The notes under the pieces were generated by a model. It saw only the letters and a list, made by a program, of their open reading frames with translations. It did no database searches and was not told the DNA's origin. Shown in pieces: positions 1-7,062 of a stretch of DNA of 11,636 nucleotides. The position numbers and the translations under genes were made by a program. The first letter of the stretch is position 1. Each line of letters starts with the position of its first letter. Origin of the DNA: JBMYQA01 sp049600855 (GTDB lineage: Bacteria > Bacteroidota > Bacteroidia > Cytophagales > Flammeovirgaceae); the NCBI GenBank assembly GCA_049600855.1, contig JBMYQA010000190.1:1-11636 (forward strand), given 5' to 3'.

Positions 1-329
1 AACACTTGAAGGGTTTGCCCTCCCAAATCGCGCAATGAGGCTAACTTTTTGTATTGCGCATACAATACCATAAAAGATACTCCAAAATAGGTCACGCAAA
101 CGCCTAACACCAATGCTAACTCTGCATTTCCTAAACTAGCGAGTAAACCCGCTCCAAATATAACGGTGAAGGCAACACTCCAATACGTTTTGTAGCGCAT
201 CCGCTTCGTCAATGTCGAAATCGCTGATTTTGATTCTTTATAAATTGCTTCCATAATTTCCTCCTTTTTGAGTTTGGGTTTATCAAATTTCTCAGCTTGG
301 AGTTTCTGCCATTCTTTATGCAAGTCCAT
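1..329 (-). CDS. Membrane protein encoded after the sigma factor, C-terminal part missing (partial)
   Basis: I do not recognise the family. The open frame starts at an ATG at 329 and stays open for 109 codons to the window edge, so the C-terminus is missing. The first 48 or so residues are charged and probably cytoplasmic (starting MDLHKEWQKLQAEKF). Two hydrophobic helices follow, at about residues 49-66 and 70-92, separated by a short turn, and then a basic stretch beginning QYKKLASLRD. The start codon lies inside the sigma factor gene: the two overlap by 14 bases, so they are surely co-transcribed and probably translationally coupled. A small membrane protein directly behind an ECF-type sigma gene is often an anti-sigma factor or a membrane partner, but I see no zinc-binding anti-sigma motif, so that role is inference only. 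An internal ATG at residue 26 is preceded by an AAGGAGG-like sequence and could be an alternative start. Confidence 0.7.
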   Translation of the reverse strand, partial: MDLHKEWQKLQAEKFDKPKLKKEEIMEAIYKESKSAISTLTKRMRYKTYWSVAFTVIFGAGLLASLGNAELALVLGVCVTYFGVSFMVLYAQYKKLASLRDLGGQTLQV

Positions 330-819
330 AACTCTTCCGTTTTTTTAATCCTTCAATGATCTGTTGTTTGACTCGATGTAGCTTCACATTAATGTGATTG
401 ACCTTTAAACCCGTGATTTCGGCAATTTCTCCATTCTTGTAGCCATCTAAATGCAAGGTGATAATCATTCGGTCGATTTCATTCAACTTCTTGATTTCAA
501 GGTAGAGTAATTCCGAATTTTCCCGTTGCTCTACTTCTGCTTTCACACCTGTTTGGGGAAGTTCTTGAGCATGCTTATCCACTTTTTTCTGATCCTTGCG
601 CTGAAAAGTAAGCACGGTATTCAAGCTCACCCGATACAGCCAAGTTGAAAAGCGTGACGCTCCCCGAAAACGATCAAATGACTTCCAAGCTTGTAGCAAA
701 ATCTCCTGATAAAGGTCTTTCCGATCTTCAGGCAAATCCACATACAAGCCAATCACCTTATGGATGATGCCTGAATGGGTTTGAATCTGATCGAGAAACT
801 CCTGTTGCTGCTTGTTCAT
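316..819 (-). CDS. RNA polymerase sigma factor, sigma-70 family, ECF type
   Basis: Encodes a 167-residue alternative sigma factor that would direct RNA polymerase to a specific promoter set. Region 2 (about residues 14-80) carries the typical pattern YQEILLQAWKSFDRFRG followed by SRFSTWLYRVSLNTVL, which binds core polymerase and the -10 region. Region 4 (about 105-160) contains a helix-turn-helix around GYKNGEIAEITGL that reads the -35 region. The linker between them is polar, and there is no extra C-terminal domain. The frame is open to an ATG at 927, but the added 36 residues are His/Asn/Phe-rich and unlike any sigma N-terminus, so I chose the ATG at 819, which gives the usual ECF length. 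The gene overlaps the following membrane protein gene by 14 bases and diverges from the gldN-like gene. Family assignment is firm; the stimulus and regulon are unknown. Confidence 0.9.
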   Translation of the reverse strand: MNKQQQEFLDQIQTHSGIIHKVIGLYVDLPEDRKDLYQEILLQAWKSFDRFRGASRFSTWLYRVSLNTVLTFQRKDQKKVDKHAQELPQTGVKAEVEQRENSELLYLEIKKLNEIDRMIITLHLDGYKNGEIAEITGLKVNHINVKLHRVKQQIIEGLKKRKSYGLA

Positions 820-1174
820 AAAAACATGGTGATGTAATGATAATTGTTGATGATTGTGATTTAAAAATACGTGCAAGTGAAGGATATCCTTTAAAAACCA
901 GTTTGACACATTAGTGATAAAAGTCATATAAAAATTACAAGCTGTGCGACTTTTTTCAAAACTGCAGCACGAACCACCTTAAAAGTAAATTATTTTTAAC
1001 ACACAAAACACTGACTATCAATATATTATAAACAAGTTAGAAAATTTCCAAAAAAACTGTTATGGAATTTATGGAAAGCTGCCATCTCTATGGTGTACGC
1101 AGCTTATTGCGGTATAACCCAAAAATCTAATTGAGTAAAAGAGCTACTCACTAACCATTAATTCTTGATTCACA
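820..1174. other. Divergent intergenic region between sigma factor and gldN-like gene
   Basis: This 355-base AT-rich region must hold the promoters of both divergent genes, yet I find no clean TAnnTTTG element on either strand; TATTTTTA at 991-998 (plus) is a weak partial match. Two small inverted repeats lie on the gldN side: AAGCTGC (1076-1082) with GCAGCTT (1099-1105), and TGAGTA (1132-1137) with TACTCA (1145-1150). They could fold in the gldN leader RNA or be protein-binding sites, or be chance in AT-rich DNA. The minus-strand reading frame continues up to 927 but looks non-coding. No Shine-Dalgarno sequence precedes the gldN start, as is usual in Bacteroidota. Lack of a housekeeping-type promoter would fit use of an alternative sigma factor, but this is weak evidence. 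Confidence 0.5.
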
Positions 1175-2059
1175 ATGAAAAAGAACACATTTTTAGTCTT
1201 CGCTTTTGCCTTATTATTAGGAATGCCTTGGATCACTTCTGCCCAAGAAGTCAATGAGGAATATAACTACAATTCACTTCGCCCTATTCGCAAATCGGAT
1301 ATGATGTATTTAAACACCCTTTGGTGGCGAATGGACATGCGCGAAAAGCAAAACGAAGCATTTTTTGCAGAAGGCAATCAGATCACACAGATTATCGTAG
1401 ACGCGGTAAAAGCTGGCGTATTACGCCCTTTTACAGATGACAAGTTAGAAACGCGTATGAGCTTAAATGAGTTTTTAGAGAACTTGAAATTACCAGAATC
1501 AGGAATGGACGAAGACCCAATAGATGGCTGGCCCTCTGAAGAAGAAATATGGCCTGATGGTGATGGTACTGAGCCTTGGACAGGAGAAGGTTCGCTCACA
1601 GATGGCACAACGATTGAGGGAGCGGAGTCTGCAGGAGACGATGAGTTTTTAACCAAGCAAATGCCCATCTTAGAAATTAAAACCCAATTAATTTTTGATA
1701 AAAAGCGTTCACGCATGTACCGCGAAGTAGAATCAATCACCATCGTCATTCCTGGCGATTATTACCCCAGTGGAATTGATAAGAAATTAGCCACATTCTC
1801 ATATAAAGAACTCGTGGAAAACGTATTTGTAGATAATCCCAATGCTACGTGGTACAATTCACAAAATATAGTAGAGCACCGAAATTTAGCCGATGCCTTT
1901 GACTTGAACTTAGAATCTGCTCAATTGATTCGCTACGCCAACCCTAGAGATGCTTACATCGAAGATATTTACAATGGCGATTTGAAAGTTGCCTTAGGAA
2001 AATCACAAGAATATACACACGGACTATTGGAAAAAGAATCCAATACGTGGTCTAACTAA
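1175..2059 (+). CDS. gldN: GldN/PorN-like gliding motility and type IX secretion protein
   Basis: A 294-residue exported protein of the GldN family. Family members are periplasmic and, with the lipoprotein GldK/PorK, form the ring of the type IX secretion system that moves cargo across the outer membrane and supports gliding. Residues 1-23 are a Sec signal peptide (MKKN, hydrophobic core, cleavage after TSA before QE), with no lipobox cysteine. The GldN core is recognisable at 36-104 (RPIRKSDMMYLNTLWWRMD, then a stretch ending VLRPFTDD) and resumes at about 161-265 with the pattern YREVESITIVIP. Between them, residues 106-160 contain no Lys or Arg, 18 Asp/Glu and three Trp, and look like a disordered acidic insert. 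The gene stands alone: the usual gldK-L-M partners are not beside it, which suggests a paralogue of the operon copy or a split locus. The signal peptide fixes the start. The family is confident; equivalence to the main gldN is less so. Confidence 0.82.
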   Translation: MKKNTFLVFAFALLLGMPWITSAQEVNEEYNYNSLRPIRKSDMMYLNTLWWRMDMREKQNEAFFAEGNQITQIIVDAVKAGVLRPFTDDKLETRMSLNEFLENLKLPESGMDEDPIDGWPSEEEIWPDGDGTEPWTGEGSLTDGTTIEGAESAGDDEFLTKQMPILEIKTQLIFDKKRSRMYREVESITIVIPGDYYPSGIDKKLATFSYKELVENVFVDNPNATWYNSQNIVEHRNLADAFDLNLESAQLIRYANPRDAYIEDIYNGDLKVALGKSQEYTHGLLEKESNTWSN

Positions 2060-2078
2060 TCCATAAAAAGACAAAAGT

Positions 2079-2102
2079 AAGGGCGAAATACCTTTCGCTC
2101 TT
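2079..2102 (+). terminator. Hairpin terminator downstream of gldN-like gene
   Basis: A ten-base-pair stem (2079-2088 with 2093-2102, one G-T pair) closes a TACC loop and runs into a short T-run. It starts 20 bases after the stop codon of the gldN-like gene, so it most likely ends that transcript. The T-run is short, so termination may be leaky; a second hairpin 40 bases further on would stop readthrough. Confidence 0.6.
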
Positions 2103-2140
2103 TCATCCTCTCCCTACTCCAAAAGAAGATGAAGCACAAA

Positions 2141-2173
2141 AAAATAGGCCAATCTGAACGATTGGCCTATTTT
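2141..2173. terminator. Bidirectional terminator between gldN-like gene and secDF
   Basis: A perfect inverted repeat of at least 13 base pairs (2141-2153 with 2161-2173), extended by one C-G pair at 2154/2160, leaves a five-base loop. It lies 20 bases beyond the secDF stop codon. Read on the minus strand the stem is followed by an unbroken run of seven or more T, an ideal intrinsic terminator for secDF. Read on the plus strand the stem ends in TTTT and then ATC, so it can also back up the gldN terminator. Confidence 0.85.
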
Positions 2174-2193
2174 ATCATCAAAATATATTTCCT

Positions 2194-5100
2194 TTACGCA
2201 CCCGCAGTAGAAACTTTACCCTTCGTGCTTGTCTCAGCACTTTTGCTGCTTCCACCGATATTACGCGTATCGTATACTAATGGAGTAGCAATGAAGATAG
2301 ATGAGTAAGTACCAAAGAACACACCTATTAACATTGCAAATGAGAAACCTCCAAGTGCCTCACCACCAGATATAAACAAGATTAAAGCTACAATCAATGT
2401 CGTAATTGAAGTCACAACAGTACGATTTAATGTACCATTAATTGATTGATTAAAAGTAGTTGCTGTATCTTGAGATGGACGTAAGTTCAGGTATTCACGC
2501 ACACGGTCAAATACCACCACGGTATCGTTAATGGAGTAACCAATAATCGTCAGCATAGCCGCTACGAATACTTGATCAATTTCATAAGAAAGGCCAAGCG
2601 CACGCGCAATTGCAAAAACGGAGAATACCATCAAAGTATCGTGGAATAGGGCAGTTACCGCACCTAAACCGAACCTCCATCTACGGAAACGTACCCAGAT
2701 GTAGAAGAAAATCGCTGCTAATGAAAACAACACAGCAGTACGAGAAGCGCTAGAAATATCGTCAGCAATCGTAGCGCCTACTTTTGAGGTAAACGGTATA
2801 GAGAATTCATCCTCTGCCAAATCTAATTTATCGGCATCAAGGTATTTTGCACCAGTAAATTGCTCTAAACCACCCACAAGAGCCTGCAATACCTTATCAT
2901 CAGCATCTTCCTTGGTATCATCAATTAAATAGTTGGTTGTAATTTTTAAGGTACGATCGTTCCCAAATGTTTTTACCTCCAAACCAGCATCTGTAAATAC
3001 ATCACGCAAGGCACTTTTTACTTCTGTATCAGAAACATCTTTACCAAACTTCACTTGGTAAGAACGCCCACCCTCAAAATCAACACCTAAGTTTAAGCCT
3101 TGCGTCCCAATCAATGCCATACCAATAATGATCATTGTAGCCGAGAACACATAGGCAATCTTACGCTTTCCTAAGAAGTCGATATTTACTCCTTTCAACA
3201 AACCTTTACTCAATGGAGTAATGAAGCTAATATTATCTTTCTTACCATCTTTCGTCATCAAAGAAACAACAACGCGCGTAATGTAAACTGCCGAGAAGAA
3301 TGAACAAGCAATACCGATCATCAATACCGTTGCGAAACCTTTGATTGGTCCTGAACCGAAAGCAAATAAGAAAATGGCCGTTAAGAAGGTGGTTACGTTG
3401 GCATCAAAAATAGTCCAGAATGCTTTTTCGTAACCTTGATTAATCGCACGTGATAGGTTGGAATCAACTTTCATTTCTTCACGAATACGCTCAAAGATGA
3501 GTACGTTGGCATCAATGGACATACCGATGGTGAGTACAATACCCGCAAGACCAGGCAAGGTAAGCGAAGCGCCTAAACCAGGAGAAGCTAAAATGCCGAA
3601 GATGAAGAAGATATTGAACAACAAGGCTAAGTTGGCAATTGCCCCACCTTTTGCGTAGTAGCCAATCATAAAAATAATTACGATTAGTAAACCAGCAACA
3701 ATCGAAATCAAACCAGACTGCTGCGCAGCAATACCGAGTGTAGGACCTACGATAGCCTCTTCAACAATACGCGTAGGTGCTGGCAAACGACCAGCTTTCA
3801 AGATGTTAGCAAGGTCATCCGCATCTTCTACATTGAAGTTACCAGAAATAATTGAGCTACCTCCAGGAATTTCCTCATTAATGACAGGAGCAGAATAAAC
3901 GCGGTTATCCAGCACAATAGCGAATTGTTTACCAATGTTTTTACCCGTCAACACTCTCCACTTATCCGCCGCATCATCTGTCATACGCATCGAGACCGCA
4001 GTTTTGCCATAGCTATCGAATGATCTACGTGCATCGGCAACTACCTCACCACTTAAAGCAGCTTTACCCCCACGACTTAACTTTAAAGGATATAATTCAA
4101 ACAAGTTTGTTCCCTCAACACGCTCTTTATGTGCCCAAGCAAAACGCAAGTTTTTAGGCAGCAATCGTTGCACATCTTCACGAGCCAAATATTCATTTAC
4201 TTTAGCCGTATCATTTCCTGAGAAGGCAATAGGTGTTAAACTTTTGATCAATTTACCGAAACTAGAAACTTCAGGTTCTTTTTGCTTAGTCGTGTCACTA
4301 TCACTGCTTCCACCAGTAGTATCGTCTGCAAATAGACTTCCAGTATCTTCTGTTTTAGTAGTCGTATCAGCGTCTACAGCATCTCCTCCTTCCTCTACAT
4401 TAATGGCATCTTCTGCTTGCTCTTTTTTGTAAAGCATTTGGTCGATAGCCAAAATCGTTTGAGCAGCTTGTGTAGGTTCAAATACTTCTAAAAACTCAAG
4501 CTTCGCCACATCCTTCAATAATCGTTTTACACGATTGGCATCATCCACACCTGGTAATTCTACCTGAATTCTACCCGTTCCTTCAATGCGCTGTACCAAT
4601 GGTTGTGTCACACCAAATTGGTCAATACGCGTTTTGATGATTTGTTCAGCTGTATTGATTGAGTTATCTACTTCATTAGAGATAGCCTCTTCAATTTCCT
4701 CATCTGTACTGTTAAAGCTTACACGATCTTTATTCGCAGTGGTAATAAACACTTCTTGCAAGCTTACATTATTTGCTTTTAACGCTTGAAAGAATAAGGT
4801 AGTAAAGCGCTCTTGACTATTCTTCTGTGCTTCAGAAGCCGCTTTTAAGGCATCATTAAATCCTTGTGGAGGATTTTCAACAGCCAAGGCTTTCAAGATG
4901 TCAACGGGAGAAACTTCTAAAATCACATTCATCCCGCCTCTTAAGTCAAGACCAAGGTTGATTTCACGTTCTTGTACCTGTTGTAAGTTATAGCTCACTA
5001 CACCAAGGTCGTAAACAATGCTTTTACTGTCTCTTAGCGAATCTAAATAATCTTGCTTTTTAGCATAATCTACTACGCCTTCTGAATCCATGGCGTACTC

Positions 5101-5208
5101 ACGAGCTTTATTTTCAATATTTCTTCCTATAAATGTGAAAGACAAATAGAAAATGCTCAATACAGAAATAATGATGGTAAACGTAGTTACCCAAAACCTA
5201 TTTTGCAT
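2194..5208 (-). CDS. secDF: Protein translocase subunit SecDF (SecD-SecF fusion)
   Basis: Inner-membrane accessory of the SecYEG translocon that uses the ion gradient to pull preproteins into the periplasm; in Bacteroidota SecD and SecF are typically one chain. The 1004 residues show the SecD half first: membrane helix 7-28, the GLDLRGG motif at 86-92, a large periplasmic P1 domain to about 490 containing a conserved basic-helix region, then five helices between about 494 and 648 with SIDANVLIFERIREE and Asp566. The SecF half begins with a helix at 683-702, the GVDFEGGRSYQV motif at 708-719, a second periplasmic domain, and helices between about 821 and 975 with Asp895 and Arg929. The 895-929 spacing matches the catalytic Asp637/Arg671 pair of Thermus SecDF, and Asp566 corresponds to its Asp340. 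Residues 263-315 are an acidic, Ser/Thr-rich low-complexity insert inside P1. The C-terminal tail (984-1004) is polar. Twelve helices in total, the full expected number. It appears monocistronic. Confidence 0.97.
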   Translation of the reverse strand: MQNRFWVTTFTIIISVLSIFYLSFTFIGRNIENKAREYAMDSEGVVDYAKKQDYLDSLRDSKSIVYDLGVVSYNLQQVQEREINLGLDLRGGMNVILEVSPVDILKALAVENPPQGFNDALKAASEAQKNSQERFTTLFFQALKANNVSLQEVFITTANKDRVSFNSTDEEIEEAISNEVDNSINTAEQIIKTRIDQFGVTQPLVQRIEGTGRIQVELPGVDDANRVKRLLKDVAKLEFLEVFEPTQAAQTILAIDQMLYKKEQAEDAINVEEGGDAVDADTTTKTEDTGSLFADDTTGGSSDSDTTKQKEPEVSSFGKLIKSLTPIAFSGNDTAKVNEYLAREDVQRLLPKNLRFAWAHKERVEGTNLFELYPLKLSRGGKAALSGEVVADARRSFDSYGKTAVSMRMTDDAADKWRVLTGKNIGKQFAIVLDNRVYSAPVINEEIPGGSSIISGNFNVEDADDLANILKAGRLPAPTRIVEEAIVGPTLGIAAQQSGLISIVAGLLIVIIFMIGYYAKGGAIANLALLFNIFFIFGILASPGLGASLTLPGLAGIVLTIGMSIDANVLIFERIREEMKVDSNLSRAINQGYEKAFWTIFDANVTTFLTAIFLFAFGSGPIKGFATVLMIGIACSFFSAVYITRVVVSLMTKDGKKDNISFITPLSKGLLKGVNIDFLGKRKIAYVFSATMIIIGMALIGTQGLNLGVDFEGGRSYQVKFGKDVSDTEVKSALRDVFTDAGLEVKTFGNDRTLKITTNYLIDDTKEDADDKVLQALVGGLEQFTGAKYLDADKLDLAEDEFSIPFTSKVGATIADDISSASRTAVLFSLAAIFFYIWVRFRRWRFGLGAVTALFHDTLMVFSVFAIARALGLSYEIDQVFVAAMLTIIGYSINDTVVVFDRVREYLNLRPSQDTATTFNQSINGTLNRTVVTSITTLIVALILFISGGEALGGFSFAMLIGVFFGTYSSIFIATPLVYDTRNIGGSSKSAETSTKGKVSTAGA

Positions 5209-5210
5209 AG

Positions 5211-5234
5211 CAATTGAATAATGTTATTCGATTG
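5211..5234. promoter_or_regulatory. Imperfect palindrome directly before the secDF start codon
   Basis: Bases 5211-5221 and 5224-5234 form an inverted repeat with 10 of 11 positions paired and only two bases between the arms. It ends two bases from the ATG of secDF. As DNA it has the size and symmetry of an operator for a dimeric repressor; as RNA the stem would sit where the ribosome must bind, although the two-base spacer would force opening of the innermost pairs. There is no Shine-Dalgarno sequence to hide, so control would act through start-codon access or transcription. Function is inferred from position only. Confidence 0.45.
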
Positions 5235-5381
5235 AAATAACTAAACACAATTATGTCCAGTTACTTAAATTGAATGAATAAAAAATATAATGAATTGATT
5301 ACCAGAATGGTAAGTTTTTTTGATGCTGAATCGGATGAAAAATCACGAGTGCATCAACAAGTTTATAAGAAGAAAAAATGT

Positions 5382-5753
5382 CTAGGGTGCGTGTGGGGCT
5401 ATGTAATACGCACATATATTTTGGATGTGTCCCGATTGCGTTGGCAATATTGGAATTTGGACAAACTCTTTAAGTGGCGTTACGGGCTTAGGAAAGTCAT
5501 ACAGGTAATCAACGACATCAAAATTTAAGTGGATACCTGTAATAATAACCGCCTGAATGGCACTCGCAGCATGTAAATAGGTCTGATTATCGGCATCTTT
5601 ATCAGCTTGTTTACTGTCTTTTTCAGTTTCTAAGACTTCTTTGATTTGATCAATACCATTCGTGTAGGCCAAGTTTTGGGAGATTGGCGCAAACAATAAA
5701 AGTATTGCAAAGAATGAAGCAAAAATGCGATATGTTGTGTGCTGTTTATGCAT
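5382..5753 (-). CDS. Small secreted protein of unknown function
   Basis: I do not recognise this protein. It has 123 residues beginning MHKQHTTYRIF, with a hydrophobic core at about 9-24 and a likely signal-peptidase site near QNLA-Y (29/30), so it is probably periplasmic or surface exposed. A strongly charged Lys/Asp/Glu stretch follows (38-54), then a more hydrophobic part with two Pro-rich turns and a tail ending YYIAPHAP, with a single mature Cys near 114. The frame is open upstream to 5858, but a clear TAnnTTTG promoter element at 5778-5785 lies inside that extension, so translation must begin at the ATG at 5753, 25 bases after the element. That promoter plus the signal peptide are the best evidence that the gene is real. 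It lies between secDF and fabH, with no sign of an operon with either and no clear terminator, only a T-rich stretch after the stop. Confidence 0.65.
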   Translation of the reverse strand: MHKQHTTYRIFASFFAILLLFAPISQNLAYTNGIDQIKEVLETEKDSKQADKDADNQTYLHAASAIQAVIITGIHLNFDVVDYLYDFPKPVTPLKEFVQIPILPTQSGHIQNICAYYIAPHAP

Positions 5754-5777
5754 ATATACTTTCCTAAAAAGTGAGCG

Positions 5778-5785
5778 CAAAGGTA
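5778..5785 (-). promoter_or_regulatory. Bacteroidota-type -7 promoter element of the small secreted protein gene
   Basis: Read on the minus strand the bases are TACCTTTG, a full match to the TAnnTTTG element recognised by the primary sigma factor of Bacteroidota. The start codon lies 25 bases downstream, leaving a leader of about 20 bases. The matching -33 TTG element is not clear at the expected distance. Confidence 0.65.
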
Positions 5786-5928
5786 AGGCATTCCATTTGA
5801 TTGCGAAACTTTTACCGATATTTTTTTCTGTTTTCACCCAAGCTTCAACTGATTTCACTCACTAAAATTCCAAAAAAAATAACTTAATTTGCGATTCGGG
5901 AAAAGTAAAAAGTGCTTTAATATACTCT

Positions 5929-5983
5929 GCACGCATACTTTTTCTACTTGCGTGTGAATGATTTTATGGTCAATAAGCACGCA
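5929..5983 (+). promoter_or_regulatory. Alternative hairpins in the fabH leader
   Basis: The sequence GCACGCA occurs twice (5929-5935 and 5977-5983), and its complement TGCGTG lies between (5949-5954). The middle copy can pair with either flank but not both, giving two mutually exclusive hairpins 55 to 110 bases before the fabH start codon. This is the layout expected of an RNA switch or attenuator, but neither hairpin is followed by a T-run and I match it to no known riboswitch. It could instead be repeated binding sites, or chance. Confidence 0.3.
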
Positions 5984-6038
5984 GTAAATGACAACCATCC
6001 AAGCCTAATCCAGTAGGCTCACAACAAACATAATAAAC

Positions 6039-7037
6039 ATGAAAAACGCTAGAATTGCCGGAATCGGCTACTATGTTCCAGAGCAAGTAGTAACAAATGA
6101 TGACCTTGCCAAAAGAATGACAACCAGTGATGAATGGATTCAAGAGCGAACAGGAATTCAGGAAAGAAGGTATGCAGATGTAGACAAAGATCCAAACTAC
6201 ATTATGGCCGCAAAAGCTTCTCGGAAAGCTATGGAAGAAGCAGGAGTTACAGCCGAAGAGGTCGATTTTATCATTTTTGCTACCCTTAGCCCAGATTATT
6301 ACTTCCCTGGTTCTGGTGTATTATTACAACGCGAACTCGGCTGTGGGACTATTGGAGCTTTAGACATCCGAAACCAATGTTCTGGCTTTGTTTATGGCTT
6401 ATCCATTGCTGAGCAATACATTAAAACAGGCATGTACAAAAACATCTTGTTAGTGGGCTCAGAAGTGCATTCTACAGGATTAGAGTTTAACGATACGGGT
6501 CGACACGTTTCCGTCATTTTTGGGGATGGCGCTGGCGCTGCCATTATTCAACCTACAGCAGAAAATGAAGGCGTGTTATCTACCCACTTACATAGTGAAG
6601 GAAAGTTTGCCGAGGTACTCGCTGTTCCCGATCCAGGTTCTAGCAAAAAGAAGCGCTTTGAGCAACACATGGTTGAAGCTGGTGGAGGTTTTTATCCACA
6701 GATGAATGGACAATTTGTATTCAAAAATGCGGTAGTACGCTTCCCTGAGGTCATTATGGAGGCACTGGAAGCCAATAATTTGAGTACAACCGACATTGAC
6801 ATGTTAATTCCCCATCAGGCTAACCTCAGAATTTCTCAATTTGTACAGAAAAAATTGGGGTTATCGGATGACAAGGTCATGAATAATATTCAACGCTATG
6901 GCAATACAACCGCAGCTTCTATTCCAATCGCGTTAGCAGAAGCTTTGGAAGCTGGAAAAATCAAAAAAGGAGATTTGGTATGTTTAGCGGCCTTTGGTAG
7001 TGGCTTTACTTGGGCAAGTGCTTTGATTCGGTGGTAA
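6039..7037 (+). CDS. fabH: Beta-ketoacyl-ACP synthase III (FabH family)
   Basis: Cytoplasmic condensing enzyme that joins an acyl-CoA, usually acetyl-CoA or a branched short-chain primer, to malonyl-ACP to start type II fatty acid synthesis. The 332 residues match the family length and are colinear with E. coli FabH: TSDEWIQERTGI at 29-40, catalytic Cys114 in NQCSGF, FGDGAGAA at 161-168, His259 in PHQANLRI, and Asn289 in YGNTTAAS, so the Cys-His-Asn triad is complete. The C-terminal AFGSGFTWASALIRW is also typical. The ATG at 6039 aligns with the normal start and sits after an A-rich stretch without a Shine-Dalgarno site. The gene stands alone rather than beside plsX or the acetyl-CoA carboxylase genes, so it may be a second copy specialised for another primer or for a secondary product. 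A hairpin closes the transcript after the stop. Confidence 0.92.
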   Translation: MKNARIAGIGYYVPEQVVTNDDLAKRMTTSDEWIQERTGIQERRYADVDKDPNYIMAAKASRKAMEEAGVTAEEVDFIIFATLSPDYYFPGSGVLLQRELGCGTIGALDIRNQCSGFVYGLSIAEQYIKTGMYKNILLVGSEVHSTGLEFNDTGRHVSVIFGDGAGAAIIQPTAENEGVLSTHLHSEGKFAEVLAVPDPGSSKKKRFEQHMVEAGGGFYPQMNGQFVFKNAVVRFPEVIMEALEANNLSTTDIDMLIPHQANLRISQFVQKKLGLSDDKVMNNIQRYGNTTAASIPIALAEALEAGKIKKGDLVCLAAFGSGFTWASALIRW

Positions 7038-7062
7038 TACATCTAACATTAATTTCTCTGTT

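Noticed and set aside
820..927. N-terminal extension of the sigma factor to an ATG at 927
   Set aside because: The 36 extra residues are His/Asn/Phe-rich and unlike sigma factor N-termini; the ATG at 819 gives a normal ECF length.
991..998. TATTTTTA as the gldN promoter element
   Set aside because: It lacks the final G of TAnnTTTG, has no TTG at the -33 spacing, and such matches are common in AT-rich DNA.
1378..1749. Minus-strand open frame of 123 codons, Ser/Pro-rich
   Set aside because: It is the antisense shadow of the acidic insert and flanks in the gldN-like gene.
3458..4789. Three plus-strand open frames inside secDF
   Set aside because: They are antisense to the well-supported SecDF coding sequence and have no domain signals.
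5274..5528. Plus-strand open frame of 84 codons with a Lys-rich start
   Set aside because: Its second half is antisense to the small secreted protein gene, which has a signal peptide and a promoter; it has no domain, promoter or ribosome site of its own.
5754..5858. Upstream extension of the small secreted protein
   Set aside because: A full-match promoter element lies inside it, and it would bury the signal peptide behind 35 residues.
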